A stretch of DNA of 64,000 nt from Candidatus Accumulibacter sp. ACC003 (GCF_907163085.1 NZ_CAJQTX010000003.1:62001-126000), one strand, 5' to 3'. Counted from the first letter of the stretch, positions 36,991 to 46,387 are shown. Program-made: numbers and translations. Notes: generated by a model not told the origin, from the sequence alone.

Positions 36991-37041
36991 GACGGCTGAA
37001 TGGCCCGCAGCCCGGATCGCAGCGCGGGTCGGCGAGGGAGT

Positions 37042-37311
37042 CTATTTGCGCAGGCCGAGTCGCTGCAGCAGCGAGCGGTACGAGTCGACGTTGGTGCGCT
37101 TCAGATAGTCCAGCAACTTGCGGCGCCGACTGACCATGCGCAACAGCCCGCGACGTGAGTGGTTGTCCTTCTTGTGCTCTCTGAAATGACCGGTCAGGTC
37201 GTTGATGCGGGCGGTCAGCAGCGCCACCTGGACTTCGGAAGAACCCGAGTCACCAGCGGCACGCTGGTAGTCGGCCATGATGCTTGCTTTTTGCTCAACG
37301 TTAATCGCCAT
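37042..37311 (-). CDS. rpsO: 30S ribosomal protein S15
   Basis: An 89-residue protein with the full S15 sequence pattern, including the [20 protein letters not shown] core (here [17 protein letters not shown]) and [19 protein letters not shown]15 binds 16S rRNA early in assembly of the 30S platform. It is the first gene of an rpsO-pnp pair; upstream on the minus strand a small hairpin (CTTCGC, TTG, GCGAAG near 37382-37396) lies in its leader. Confidence 0.97.
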   Translation of the reverse strand: MAINVEQKASIMADYQRAAGDSGSSEVQVALLTARINDLTGHFREHKKDNHSRRGLLRMVSRRRKLLDYLKRTNVDSYRSLLQRLGLRK

Positions 37312-37564
37312 GTCAAACTCTCTTTCATAAAGAACGGCGCAGCCCCGGTTTGATAGAGCGAACGCCTGATGGATAAATGGTTCTTCGCTTGGCGAAGCGA
37401 ACCGCGGATTTTAACGGCTGCGCAGCCGGGCGGCAAGCAATTGCCGGGAGCTGGTTGCGGCAAAGACTCTTGTCATCGCTGAAAAGAAGGCCTGGGGGAG
37501 CCTCGGCCAGCCAGTCGGGCGCGCTGGGCGAGCGTCCCTGGTGAGTTCGGGATAGCGCCTTGCG

Positions 37565-38125
37565 TCATGAAAACCCCGGCAGCCAGCCGCTCTGCTGGGG
37601 CACCGTGACGGCCTCGATGGTGCCTTGGAAAAGTGCTTCGATCACCGGCGGTTCCCGCCAGCGTTCGTTCATGAAGGTCAGCCCGACCTCTTCGACCAGC
37701 GCGCCGCGCCAGTAGTGGTTGGCGATTTCGTCCAGCGTCGACAGGCTCAGGCTGTGCGGCAGGCGCAGGTAGTCGAGCCAACTGCAATCGTGAAACGAAC
37801 AGACGTAAGCCCCCTTGCTGCGCGCACGCGTCAGTGCCTTGCCAAAGACATGTGTTGGATGCTTGCTGCGGTAGGTTTCGGCATCGACGCGTGTGGCAAA
37901 CAGCAGGACGGCGTGCAGGCGGCTCGGGAAGTGCTGGTAGAGCCGCTGCCGGAAATATTCGAGGTGATACTCGGCAAAGTAGTTCTGAACCGTACTTATC
38001 CGGTCTTCGGCGAGCGACTCGGCAAAGGGGTTGTCGACCAGAATATCCCAGCCCGGCAACGGCGCATCGTCGTTCAGCCAGGCGTATAACTCGAGTGTGG
38101 CGTTGTCCCTGAGCAGGTGATCCAT
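37565..38125 (-). CDS. Uncharacterised protein, possibly ADP-ribosyltransferase-like fold
   Basis: A 186-residue soluble protein with balanced, gene-like composition and no signal peptide or membrane segment. It is rich in aromatic and histidine residues. Motifs FPSRLHAVLLFATRVDAETY, then CSWLDYLRLP, ANHYWRGA and PPVIEALFQGTIEAV recall the layout of DUF2441-type proteins and other small ADP-ribosyltransferase-like folds, in which an arginine-containing strand and a late glutamate matter. This comparison is from memory and weak, so the function stays unknown. It lies between rpsO and the ProQ-domain gene, all on the minus strand, but gaps of over 150 bases argue against tight coupling. Confidence 0.7.
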   Translation of the reverse strand: MDHLLRDNATLELYAWLNDDAPLPGWDILVDNPFAESLAEDRISTVQNYFAEYHLEYFRQRLYQHFPSRLHAVLLFATRVDAETYRSKHPTHVFGKALTRARSKGAYVCSFHDCSWLDYLRLPHSLSLSTLDEIANHYWRGALVEEVGLTFMNERWREPPVIEALFQGTIEAVTVPQQSGWLPGFS

Positions 38126-38289
38126 GATGCTTTCGTGGCCGGCTCAGTGGCGCCAGCCGCGTTGTGCGGGTGGCGCTGCAGCGACCGCTCTCGGCATTGC
38201 GTAGGCCAGCGGCGGCCAGAGCACCAGGCCGTCGCCAGAGCGCTTCGACGCCAGGCATCGCTGCCGGTAAGGCGACGCGCGCAGGCGAT

Positions 38290-38907
38290 TCACCGCTGCC
38301 GGCCGAACTTCTCGACCAACTGCCCCAGCTTCTCTTCGTGCTCCTCGTGCTGTCTCGCCAGCGCGTCCGCTGCGCGCTGTGCCTGGCGCTGTTCGGCGTG
38401 TTTCTTGTGGCGCTCCTTGATGACCTCGGAGGCATGCGAGCGGTGCGTAGCGGTGATCTCGCCAGCGGGCTGGCCGTCGAGGTCCAGGCGTTCAGTCGCT
38501 CGTTCGATCGTTTTCAGGTAGCGCAAGGAGTGCGTGTGGATACCCAGGGCGATCCGCAAGGGTTTGCGATCAAGGCCCGGGAGTCGCGACAGCAGCTGCT
38601 TGTCGATGCCGATCGCCAGGGGCAGGCAGTCGCGAAAAACCGGAAACGTCTCGTGCAATTCCTTCAGGAGTTGACGAGCGTTGGCGGCGGGTTTCGGGCT
38701 TGGTACCGGATCCGGCACGGCGTTAGCGGATGAGTCTGGAGTGGGGCTGGGCGCTGGATCGGGCATGGCGCTAGCTGTTGAGTCTGGAGTCTGGCTGGGC
38801 ATGGCAATGGGCATTTGGCCTGGAGTGGGCGTAGTCATCAATGGTCGGTTGCAGTCAAGGTGAGCGGGGTGTGGATGGCTGGCAGAGTGGTCTGCCGTAT
38901 CGTACAT
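38290..38907 (-). CDS. ProQ/FinO-domain RNA-binding protein
   Basis: The central region (about residues 80-175) matches the ProQ/FinO domain of RNA chaperones: LLKELHETFPVFRDCLPLAI, LALGIHTHSLRYLK-type sequence (here IALGIHTHSLRYLK) and a basic helix. Such proteins bind structured 3' ends of mRNAs and small RNAs. The N-terminal 75 residues are low complexity, with repeated PDSxAxAxPDPxPSP motifs, and the C-terminal tail is a charged helix. Two starts are possible, ATG 38907 and ATG 38838; neither has a clear Shine-Dalgarno. Confidence 0.85.
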   Translation of the reverse strand: MYDTADHSASHPHPAHLDCNRPLMTTPTPGQMPIAMPSQTPDSTASAMPDPAPSPTPDSSANAVPDPVPSPKPAANARQLLKELHETFPVFRDCLPLAIGIDKQLLSRLPGLDRKPLRIALGIHTHSLRYLKTIERATERLDLDGQPAGEITATHRSHASEVIKERHKKHAEQRQAQRAADALARQHEEHEEKLGQLVEKFGRQR

Positions 38908-39004
38908 CGACTCGGCGGGTTTTTTGCCGCTGTGAGCAAGCGCTTGTCGGGCGGCGCTTGTCCCGCATGGTGAGCCGTTTGGCTGGCGATTCGCCGCAGC
39001 GTCT

Positions 39005-40990
39005 TCAGAAGTGAATCCCGCGCATCATCTGCGAGAAAGCGATCTGGTCTGCCGTTTGCGGTGCCGACTTCTCCAGCTTGTGCGTCGCCGCGCTGGAGTC
39101 GGTGAACATCCGGAAGCTGGTGTTCATGACGATCTGCGCCACTTTCGGCGTCAGCGAATGGAGCAGCGCGCCGAAGATACCCAGGCGGGTGGCGATGCGC
39201 ACCGGTTTGTGGATGATCGCTTCGACGACCAGGTCAGCGGCTTCTTCAGGAGACAACGTTGGTACCTGCTCGTAGATCTTGGTCGGCGCGATCATCGGCG
39301 TCCGGACCAGCGGCATGTTGATCGTCGTGAATTCGATGCCGCGGTCGGCAAACTCCGATGCCGCGCAACGTGCCCAGGCGTCCATCGCCGCTTTCGATGC
39401 GACGTAGGCCGAGAAGCGCGGCGCGTTGGTCAGGACGCCGATCGACGAGATGTTGATCACCTGTCCCTTGCGTTTGGCGATCATTCCCGGCAACAAGCCC
39501 ATGGTCAGTCGCAGCGCGCCGAAATAGTTGACTTCCATGGTCCGCTCGTAGTCGTGGAAGCGGTCGAAAGAGTTCTCGATGCCGCGGCGAATCGAACGAC
39601 CGGCGTTGTTGACCAGGATGTCAACGCCGCCGTGCTCGTCCTTGAGCGATTTCAGCAGTTCCTCGCATTGCTGTGGATCGGCAATATCTACCGCGTGCGT
39701 GATCAGCCGCAGACCGGCCGCTGCGAACTCGGCGCGCGTCTCGTCGAGCGTCTTCGGGTCGCGGGCGATGGTGATGGCTATGGCGCCGGCTTCGGCGAGC
39801 TTGCGAATCGTCGCCCGGCCGATTCCGGACGAGCCGCCGGTGACCAGAACGACCTTGCCTTCGACCTTGCCGCGCAGCGTACGATCGATGAACAGATCGG
39901 GGTCGAGGTGCCGTTCCCAGTAGTCCCACAGGCGCCAGGCGTAGTCGTCGAGCGGTGGTACGGCGATGCCGCTACCCTTGAGCGCGCGCTGGGTTTCGCG
40001 GCAATCGAAGCGGGTCGGGTAGTTGATGAAATCGAGAATGTCGTCGGGCAGTCCGAGATCCTTCATCACCGCGTTGCGGATGCGGCGAACGGGCGTCAGG
40101 GCAAACATCGCCTTGCGCACCGAGCGCGGGATGAAACCGAGTAGCGCGGCGTTGATGCGCATCGCCATTTCCGGCGCGTGCGCCGCGCGCGCGAAGGTAT
40201 TGAGCAGATCGCCAACGCGCATCGGCGTTGGGTCGGTCAGGTGGAAGCAGCGACCGTCCTCGTTCTTGAGGTGTGCGATGTGGTCCATCGCGGCGGCCAC
40301 GAAGTCGACCGGGACGACGTTGATGCGTCCGCCTTCGATGCCGACCGTCGGCATCCACACCGGGAAGGCCTTGCGAATCTTCTGGATCAGCTTGAAGAAG
40401 TAGTAAGGCCCATCGATTTTGTCCATTTCGCCGGTGCGCGAATCGCCAACGACGATCGCCGGGCGGAAGATTCGCCACGGGATGCTGCACTCCTTGCGGA
40501 CGATCGCTTCGGAATCGTGCTTGGTGCGGAAGTATGGGTTTTCGAGGTTCTCGGCTTCATCGAACATGTCCTCGCGAAACAGCCCTTCGTAGAGTCCGGC
40601 GGCGGCGATCGAGCTGACCAGGTGGAAATGCCTGGCGCCGATTTCCTCGGCCAGGCGCACGGTGTTGCGCGTGCCGTCCACGTTGGCCAGTTGCTGGTCC
40701 TCGGCGCTGGCCTTGAGGTCATAAACGGCGGCCAGATGGAAGAAGTGCTCAACCTTGCCTTTGAGCTTGCGAATATCGGTTTTCGAGACCCCCAGGTCGG
40801 CTTGTGTCAGGTCGCCGACGATCGCCACGACGCGCTTGTCGTCGCATCCCCAGTACTCGTACAAGTCCTGGAGCCGTGAAAGTTCAAGCGAGCGCGTCAG
40901 GAAATAGACGATGCTTCCTGGTCGGCTCAGCAGGCGGGTGACCAGCCGTTTGCCGATGAAGCCAGAGGCACCGGTGACGAAGTAATTCAT
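39005..40990 (-). CDS. Bifunctional fatty acyl-CoA/ACP reductase (two-domain SDR) giving fatty alcohol
   Basis: A 661-residue two-domain enzyme. The N-terminal domain has the NADP-binding TGASGFIG (residues 7-14) and a YFRTK active-site motif and resembles male-sterility-type acyl reductases. The C-terminal domain from about residue 370 is a classical SDR with TGGSSGIG, NNAG, ISSIG and YVASK. The length, domain order and blocks such as GPYYFFK, NYPTRFD and IMNTSFRMF agree with the Marinobacter-type fatty acyl-CoA reductase that makes fatty alcohols for wax esters; this match is from memory. AGGAGA lies seven bases before the ATG. It is divergent from the phasin gene and near a WS/DGAT gene, which fits a wax-ester pathway. 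Confidence 0.85.
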   Translation of the reverse strand: MNYFVTGASGFIGKRLVTRLLSRPGSIVYFLTRSLELSRLQDLYEYWGCDDKRVVAIVGDLTQADLGVSKTDIRKLKGKVEHFFHLAAVYDLKASAEDQQLANVDGTRNTVRLAEEIGARHFHLVSSIAAAGLYEGLFREDMFDEAENLENPYFRTKHDSEAIVRKECSIPWRIFRPAIVVGDSRTGEMDKIDGPYYFFKLIQKIRKAFPVWMPTVGIEGGRINVVPVDFVAAAMDHIAHLKNEDGRCFHLTDPTPMRVGDLLNTFARAAHAPEMAMRINAALLGFIPRSVRKAMFALTPVRRIRNAVMKDLGLPDDILDFINYPTRFDCRETQRALKGSGIAVPPLDDYAWRLWDYWERHLDPDLFIDRTLRGKVEGKVVLVTGGSSGIGRATIRKLAEAGAIAITIARDPKTLDETRAEFAAAGLRLITHAVDIADPQQCEELLKSLKDEHGGVDILVNNAGRSIRRGIENSFDRFHDYERTMEVNYFGALRLTMGLLPGMIAKRKGQVINISSIGVLTNAPRFSAYVASKAAMDAWARCAASEFADRGIEFTTINMPLVRTPMIAPTKIYEQVPTLSPEEAADLVVEAIIHKPVRIATRLGIFGALLHSLTPKVAQIVMNTSFRMFTDSSAATHKLEKSAPQTADQIAFSQMMRGIHF

Positions 40991-41034
40991 TGCTCTCTCC
41001 TGAAATCCATGGACTTTCCGTGCTGCGGGTATTT

Positions 41035-41045
41035 GCTAGACTAGC
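41035..41045. promoter_or_regulatory. Small palindrome in the divergent reductase-phasin promoter region
   Basis: GCTAG-A-CTAGC is a perfect 11-base inverted repeat lying between the two divergent starts (40990 and 41170). A related CTAGA...CTAG pattern follows near 41087-41104. It could be an operator for a local regulator such as the TetR protein at 43335; this is inference. Confidence 0.3.
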
Positions 41046-41169
41046 GCGTTATAGAGGCCTTACTCCAGGCCTTTAGTGTGCGTCCTCTAGATATTGTCAC
41101 TAGACTCGCTTTCCAGGGCAAGCGGAAAGCTTGTTGACCTTTTTGATTAATACCTCCAAGGAGATGGAA

Positions 41170-41763
41170 ATGGGCAAGAAACTCAAGGAACTGGCGGGTG
41201 ACGTGACGGAAAACCAGTTGGCATCGACGGTCAAGGAATCGGCGCAGCAGATCTGGCTGGCCGGGCTTGGCGCTTTTGCCAAGGCACAGGAAGAGGGTGG
41301 CAAGGTGTTCGACGCACTGGTCAAGGAAGGTGAGAGCATTCAGTCGAAGACGCGCAAGGCGACCGATGAAAAGATCGCGCAGGTTGCCGGCAAGGCGACC
41401 GGCACCTGGGATCGCCTCGAGCACGTTTTTGAAGATCGCGTCGCGCGCGCCCTGGGCAGCCTCGGCGTGCCGAGCAAGCAGGATATTGACAAGCTGTCCA
41501 AGCGCGTCGTCGAGTTGAGCGCCGCGGTACAGGCGCTGACCGAAGGCAAGCCTGCTGCCAAGGCGACGCCCAGGGCCGCCGCCAAAACGGTTGTCAAGGA
41601 CGTCGCCAAGGACCTGCCGAAGGACCTTGGCGATGTCGCCAAGCCGGTAGCGGCACGGGCGGCGGCCCGCAAACCAGCGGTTCGCAAAGCGGCTGCCGCC
41701 AAGCCTGTGGCGCCGGTCACCCCAGCCGATGTGCTGAATACTCTGCCGCACACTGGCGAGTAA
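41170..41763 (+). CDS. Phasin family granule-associated protein
   Basis: Phasins coat polyhydroxyalkanoate (or neutral-lipid) granules. The 197-residue protein has the phasin core (QIWLAGLGAFAKAQEEGGKVFDALVKEGESIQ) followed by a coiled-coil and an alanine-, lysine- and proline-rich tail with AAKP repeats, like PhaF-type phasins whose tail binds DNA. The start at ATG 41170 is chosen because AAGGAG ends six bases earlier; more upstream starts lack a site. It is divergent from the fatty acyl reductase and followed by the patatin gene. Confidence 0.9.
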   Translation: MGKKLKELAGDVTENQLASTVKESAQQIWLAGLGAFAKAQEEGGKVFDALVKEGESIQSKTRKATDEKIAQVAGKATGTWDRLEHVFEDRVARALGSLGVPSKQDIDKLSKRVVELSAAVQALTEGKPAAKATPRAAAKTVVKDVAKDLPKDLGDVAKPVAARAAARKPAVRKAAAAKPVAPVTPADVLNTLPHTGE

Positions 41764-42010
41764 GGCGCTCGGCCGCGTCGTTCCTGATCGCAGCTTGCTG
41801 GTTGCCGACCAGGAAGCCGCTCAGGGTTCCCGATTTGGTCGGAGGGCGTGCCGCCCTGCTGCCCGGAGGGCTCTGGGCAGCGTCGCTGACGGCTCGCCGC
41901 GCCTGCTCCCGGCGAGCGCGTGCAGCGGCGCGCCTTAACACCAGAAGGTGCCAGGCGGCAGTCGCCAAGACTGCCTGGGGTCGCGCTTTCCATTGACAAA
42001 AGGCTGTTCT

Positions 42011-43231
42011 ATGGCTGCTGCAGCAACTCGGCGTGCAAAGATCGGGCTGGCGCTGGCCGGCGGTGGTCCGGTCGGTGGCATTTATGAAGTCGGCGCGATG
42101 GTGGCACTCGCCGAGGCGATCGAAGGCGCCGATTTTACCGAGTTCGATATCTACGTCGGGGTCAGCTCGGGGGCCATCATCGCGGCCGCGGTAGCCAACG
42201 GACTGGGGCCCGCGACGCTGGCCCGGATGCTCGTCGAGAACGACGCCGACGAAGTGTTCGACCCGGAAATGTTATTGCGTCCGGCGTTTGCCGAATACCT
42301 CCGGTGCGCGCTGTCGGTACCGGTGCTACTGTGGTCTTCGCTGCGGCAGTATCTCTCCGATCCGTGGCATCTTCGTCTCATCGAGTCCTTTCAGGGGCTC
42401 GGTCATGCCATCCCGACCGGCGTCTTCAACAACGCCGGCATCGATCAGCTGCTGCGCAAACTCTTTTCAACGGCTGGGCGCAGCAACGATTTTCGCCAGC
42501 TCAAACATCGGCTGTTGCTGGTGGCGACCGATCTCGACACCGGCGAATCGGTGGCCTTCGGTTCCGAAGGCCACGATGAGGTGCCGATTTCCGTTGCCGT
42601 GCAGGCCAGCGCCGCGCTGCCGGGATTGTTTCCGCCGGTCAAGATCGGCGAACGCTATTTCGTGGATGGCGCCTTGATCAAGACCCTGCACGCTTCCGTC
42701 GCTCTGCACGAAGGCGTTGAATTGTTGATCTGCATCAACCCGCTGGTGCCCTTCGATTCGCGTCTGGCGGCGCAGCGTTCGCCAGGCGATCGGCGGGCGC
42801 CGCCGCCGGCGCATCTGGTTGATGGTGGTCTGCCGGTGGTCCTGGCACAGACCTTTCGCGCCATCATCCACTCGCGGATGCGTACCGGTATGGATCGCTA
42901 CCGGCTTGAGTTCGCCAATGCCGATGTGGTGCTTTTCGAACCGACACGCGACGATGCCGAGATGTTCTTTACCAATGTATTCAGCTATCGCAGCCGCAGT
43001 CGGCTTTGCGAGCATGCCTATCAGCGTACGCGTGGCGACCTGTACCGGCGTCACCACGAGCTGCAGCCGATCCTTGAGCGCCACGGTCTCGCTCTGAACC
43101 TCGGGGTGCTCAAGGACCACAGTCGCTCGCTGCTCTCGCGCAAGCGTCGCCCGGACCTGGCGAGCAGCGCCAGTGCGCTGGATTCTTCCCTGCACGACCT
43201 GGAGTGCTGGCTGAAGGCACAGCAGTCGTGA
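42011..43231 (+). CDS. Patatin-like phospholipase
   Basis: A 406-residue patatin-family serine hydrolase. It has the oxyanion loop GGGPVGG (residues 17-23), nucleophile elbow GVSSG with Ser52, and the catalytic DGA at Asp219, so the Ser-Asp dyad is complete. Patatins hydrolyse phospholipids or neutral acylglycerols; some bacterial members act on storage-granule lipids. No signal peptide is seen, so it is cytoplasmic. The start at ATG 42011 gives a family-like N-terminus immediately before the hydrolase strand, with AAAGG 10 bases upstream. The position between a phasin and a TetR gene supports a role in storage-lipid turnover (inference). Confidence 0.9.
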   Translation: MAAAATRRAKIGLALAGGGPVGGIYEVGAMVALAEAIEGADFTEFDIYVGVSSGAIIAAAVANGLGPATLARMLVENDADEVFDPEMLLRPAFAEYLRCALSVPVLLWSSLRQYLSDPWHLRLIESFQGLGHAIPTGVFNNAGIDQLLRKLFSTAGRSNDFRQLKHRLLLVATDLDTGESVAFGSEGHDEVPISVAVQASAALPGLFPPVKIGERYFVDGALIKTLHASVALHEGVELLICINPLVPFDSRLAAQRSPGDRRAPPPAHLVDGGLPVVLAQTFRAIIHSRMRTGMDRYRLEFANADVVLFEPTRDDAEMFFTNVFSYRSRSRLCEHAYQRTRGDLYRRHHELQPILERHGLALNLGVLKDHSRSLLSRKRRPDLASSASALDSSLHDLECWLKAQQS

Positions 43232-43334
43232 GCTGAGCGCGCCGGCAGAGAGAGTGCCGTCGGCCTCATTTCCCGCGCTTGCCGGTAATGCTATGCTCGC
43301 CGCTGGCGAGGTTCAGGATAGGGGCGGGGAGCTG

Positions 43335-43982
43335 ATGGAAAGGAAACCGAAGCGGCGAACACGCGAGAGGATTGTCGAGACCAGCCTGCGGCTATTCAAC
43401 GATTTCGGCGAGCCGAACGTGACCACCACGGTCATTGCGGACGAGATGAACATCAGTCCGGGCAACCTCTACTACCACTTCCACAACAAGTACGAGATCA
43501 TCGAGGCGATCTTCGCCGTCTTCGAACGCGAGATCGAGGAAACGCTCGCCGCTCCGACTCGCAGGCTCGCCGATGTCGAAGACATCTGGCTATTTCTGCA
43601 CCTCCTTTTCGAACAGATCTGGAAGTATCGTTTCTTCTATCGCGACCTCAACGACTTGCTGACGCGCAATCGCGTTCTCGAGATCCACTTCAAGCAGATC
43701 ATGGCGCACAAGGTGCACACCGCGACGATTCTCTGCGAGGGTCTGGTGGCCACCGGCGCGATGCGGGCAACGACCGAGGAAGTGCGTGCGTTGGCGACGA
43801 ACATGGCGGTGCTTGCCAGCTACTGGCTGTCTTTCGAATACGCGTGCGACCCTCGCGGCAAGGTCGAGAGCGGTCGTATTGGGCGCGGCGTCTATCAGGT
43901 CATGGCGATGGTTTCACCGTTCTTGCTGGATGAATCCCGGGGGCTGCTCGAGAAGCTGTCGCGCGAGTACCTCAGCCCGTAG
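43335..43982 (+). CDS. TetR family transcriptional regulator
   Basis: A 215-residue protein with an N-terminal TetR helix-turn-helix (RERIVETSLRLFNDFGEPNV, then IADEMNISPGNLYYHFHNK) and an all-helical ligand-binding region. ATG 43335 is preceded by GGGGAG, giving a better site than in-frame upstream starts. TetR proteins of this size often sense acyl-CoAs or other lipids; regulation of the surrounding lipid genes is inferred from position. Confidence 0.9.
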   Translation: MERKPKRRTRERIVETSLRLFNDFGEPNVTTTVIADEMNISPGNLYYHFHNKYEIIEAIFAVFEREIEETLAAPTRRLADVEDIWLFLHLLFEQIWKYRFFYRDLNDLLTRNRVLEIHFKQIMAHKVHTATILCEGLVATGAMRATTEEVRALATNMAVLASYWLSFEYACDPRGKVESGRIGRGVYQVMAMVSPFLLDESRGLLEKLSREYLSP

Positions 43983-44030
43983 CCGCGCGTTTCGCCTGCC
44001 GCCAGCGCTTAATTACTCTGGAGAAAGATC

Positions 44031-44804
44031 ATGGCCTGGAAGAAATTCCCTTATCCCGAAAAGGCGTACGCTTATCCCGGCACGGCGCTGCAGAAGAACT
44101 GGGCGCGTCTGCATGCCGGCGACCGTGAGCCTTATCCCGCAGACGCCAAGGTGCAGGACGCGTGGCGCAGTTACCATGCCGGCGACTTCGGCAAAGCCGT
44201 CGACAGCGGTCTGGCCTGCGGCCTTGCGGGTTACAACGCAGCCAACAAGGCCGCTGCAATCTACGCCAACTATCTGGAAACCGATGAAGGACGCAAGTGC
44301 AGTCTGTTGATGGACGTCGCTCGCCGTTGCGAAGAACTGCAGGAGCAGACGCCGGGCAATGCCAATGCCTGGTATCTCCACGCCTATGCTCTGGGCCGCT
44401 ATAGCCAGAGCATCTCGGTGGTCAAGGCGCTGGCGCAGGGGCTCGGCGGCAAGATCAAACACAGTCTGACGCAGGCGCTGGAAATCGAGCCGCAGCATGC
44501 CGACGCACAGATCGCTTTGGGCGCTTATCACGCCGAGGTGATTGACAAGGTTGGGGCGCTGGTTGGCGGGCTGACCTACGGCGCCAAGAAGAGTAGCGGC
44601 AACGAACTGCTTGAAGCGGCTCTCAAGCTCAACCCCGACTCGGCGATTGCCCGTATCGAGTACGCCAACGCGCTGGTCATGATGTTCGGCAAGGCGAAGA
44701 TGAAGGATGCCGAGCGCCTCTACCAGGAAGCGGCCGAGTTCGCCGCGATGGATGCCATGGAACGGCTGGACGTCGAGCAGGCCAAGGCCGAGCTGGCGGA
44801 TTGA
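44031..44804 (+). CDS. TPR-like protein of unknown function
   Basis: A 257-residue protein built of helical pairs: QDAWRSYHAGDFGKAVDSGL, NANAWYLHAYALGRYSQS, IKHSLTQALEIEPQHADAQIALG, NELLEAALKLNPDSAIARIEYANAL and a final KDAERLYQEAAEF. The pattern is that of tetratricopeptide repeats, possibly similar to TatT-type TRAP-associated proteins. No signal peptide or membrane helix is present. GGAGAAAG lies just before ATG 44031. It follows the TetR gene by 48 bases, so co-transcription is likely. Confidence 0.75.
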   Translation: MAWKKFPYPEKAYAYPGTALQKNWARLHAGDREPYPADAKVQDAWRSYHAGDFGKAVDSGLACGLAGYNAANKAAAIYANYLETDEGRKCSLLMDVARRCEELQEQTPGNANAWYLHAYALGRYSQSISVVKALAQGLGGKIKHSLTQALEIEPQHADAQIALGAYHAEVIDKVGALVGGLTYGAKKSSGNELLEAALKLNPDSAIARIEYANALVMMFGKAKMKDAERLYQEAAEFAAMDAMERLDVEQAKAELAD

Positions 44805-44855
44805 CGTCTTGTCTGTCCGGGGCCGCCAGCCCGGGCAAGATCAGATCGCCGATGC

Positions 44856-44879
44856 GCCAGCGGCGAAGCGGCCGCTGGC
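44856..44879. terminator. Hairpin between convergent TPR and WS/DGAT genes
   Basis: GCCAGCGG and CCGCTGGC form a perfect 8-bp stem with an eight-base loop, in the 92-base gap between two convergent genes. There is no clear T tract, so a terminator role is tentative. Confidence 0.35.
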
Positions 44880-44896
44880 GAACTGTTTGCGGCGGA

Positions 44897-46387
44897 TCAG
44901 CCAGCGGCCAGGGCTGCGAGATGATCTTCGACGGCTGTCGGATCAGCGAGCACGTCAGCGGGTAACAGCAGAGTCAGCCAGAGGAGTTTCTCGAACTCGC
45001 CGGCAAAGCGATCGACGATGTTCTGCGGGTCGTCGACCATGCTCTTGTCGGTGATCAAGCCGAATTGCACCCGGCCGTTGTACGAGAGGATGCTCACCCC
45101 CATGCCGATGTCGCCGCTTTGCGGCACCCAGACCATCTGCTGGTCAATCCGGCTGCCAGCGAAGTAGCGCGGCTGCTGCGAGCCGGGGACATTGGTCATG
45201 ACCGCCGTGGTCTTGTCGGCCAGTTGCAGCAACAGCTGTTCCTCGACGGAGGCGGGCGCCATGCCGGCCACGCCGAGCAGCACAAAGGTCAGCATCGCCT
45301 GGTACGAGCCCTTCAAGGCAGCCATCCGCGCGCGCGTGGCGTACAGCCTGGCCAGCGGGTTGGCGATACCGATCGGCAGTTCGAGGGCGACCAGGCCGAA
45401 GCGGTTGCCGAGCTCGTCACGCTCGCTGGCGGCGCGCAGATTGACCGGCACCATGACGCGAATCTCGGCGGCGTTTAGCCGATCGCCCTTGGCCAGCAGG
45501 TAGCCGCGCAGGGCGCCGGCGACGGCCGAGAGAAGAGTGTCGTTGACCGAGCAGTCGAGTAGCCGGCCGCAAGCCTTGATCTCGGCCAGCGAGATCGGCG
45601 GCGACCAGGCCACGCGTTTGACCGTGCCAGCCTTGCCTTTGAAGCGTGTCACGCTGTCCGCCGGCAGGCGCGCAAGCTTGCCAAGCTCGCGGGCGACGGT
45701 GCGAGCGACGCGGGCGTAGTCGGCGATCGCCGCCGGGTTCTGGCGCAGACCGAGGTAATGCCCCCAGAGATTTCCGCCGACGCTGATCGCCGTCTGCGCA
45801 CCGTCGGCGAGCGCTTCGATGATCAGGTGCGAGAGGGCGCCGCGGTGATCGCTGTCGCCCCCGGCGTTACCGGGTCGGCCGCTGCTGGCGCCGCTTCCTG
45901 GCGGCGCGCCGTCGTCCTCGGGGGTGTCGAAGTGCTCGTCGGTCAGCGAGTTCATGACGCCGATCAGGGCGATCCCGTCGGCGATCGCGTGATGAATGCG
46001 AACGACCAGCGCCGAGTTGCCGTCGGCCATTTCGACGAGCGTGAACTGCCAGCGCGGCCGCGCTGCATTCAGCGGCGTGCTGGTCGCGTCGCCGACGAAT
46101 TTCTGCAACTCGTGCTGGCCGCCTGGAGCGGGCAGCAGTGCGTGGCACACATGGCTGTCGATGTCGAAGTCGGCGTCGTCGACCCAGTACGCACCGTCGG
46201 AGTCGCGCACCGCGATCTGCTGGAAGCGCCGGTAGCGCAACAGGCGATGGCCGACCGTACGCTTGAAGCGCTCGGCGTCGATGCGGCCGGCGAAGATCAT
46301 GACGCCGACGATCTGCATCAGGTTTGCCGGCCGGTCCATGCGCAGCCAGGCGTTGTCGACCGGGGAAACCCTTTCGCGCGAGGCCAT
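44897..46387 (-). CDS. Wax ester synthase/diacylglycerol O-acyltransferase (WS/DGAT)
   Basis: The 496-residue enzyme condenses acyl-CoA with a fatty alcohol (wax ester) or diacylglycerol (triacylglycerol). The family signature is clear: N-terminal SPVDNAWLRMDRPANLMQI, the catalytic HHAIADG (residues 132-138), and the later SVNDTLLSAVAGALR motif. The start at ATG 46387 is preferred because GGGGAG lies about eight bases upstream; an in-frame ATG 11 codons earlier has none. With the fatty acyl reductase at 39005-40990 and the acyl-CoA ligase at 59783, the window encodes activation, reduction and esterification steps of wax-ester formation. Confidence 0.92.
   Translation of the reverse strand: MASRERVSPVDNAWLRMDRPANLMQIVGVMIFAGRIDAERFKRTVGHRLLRYRRFQQIAVRDSDGAYWVDDADFDIDSHVCHALLPAPGGQHELQKFVGDATSTPLNAARPRWQFTLVEMADGNSALVVRIHHAIADGIALIGVMNSLTDEHFDTPEDDGAPPGSGASSGRPGNAGGDSDHRGALSHLIIEALADGAQTAISVGGNLWGHYLGLRQNPAAIADYARVARTVARELGKLARLPADSVTRFKGKAGTVKRVAWSPPISLAEIKACGRLLDCSVNDTLLSAVAGALRGYLLAKGDRLNAAEIRVMVPVNLRAASERDELGNRFGLVALELPIGIANPLARLYATRARMAALKGSYQAMLTFVLLGVAGMAPASVEEQLLLQLADKTTAVMTNVPGSQQPRYFAGSRIDQQMVWVPQSGDIGMGVSILSYNGRVQFGLITDKSMVDDPQNIVDRFAGEFEKLLWLTLLLPADVLADPTAVEDHLAALAAG

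Noticed and set aside
37473-38435. 320-codon minus-strand open frame overlapping the unknown protein gene
   Set aside because: Arginine- and serine-rich shadow composition; the overlapping 186-codon frame has balanced protein-like composition.
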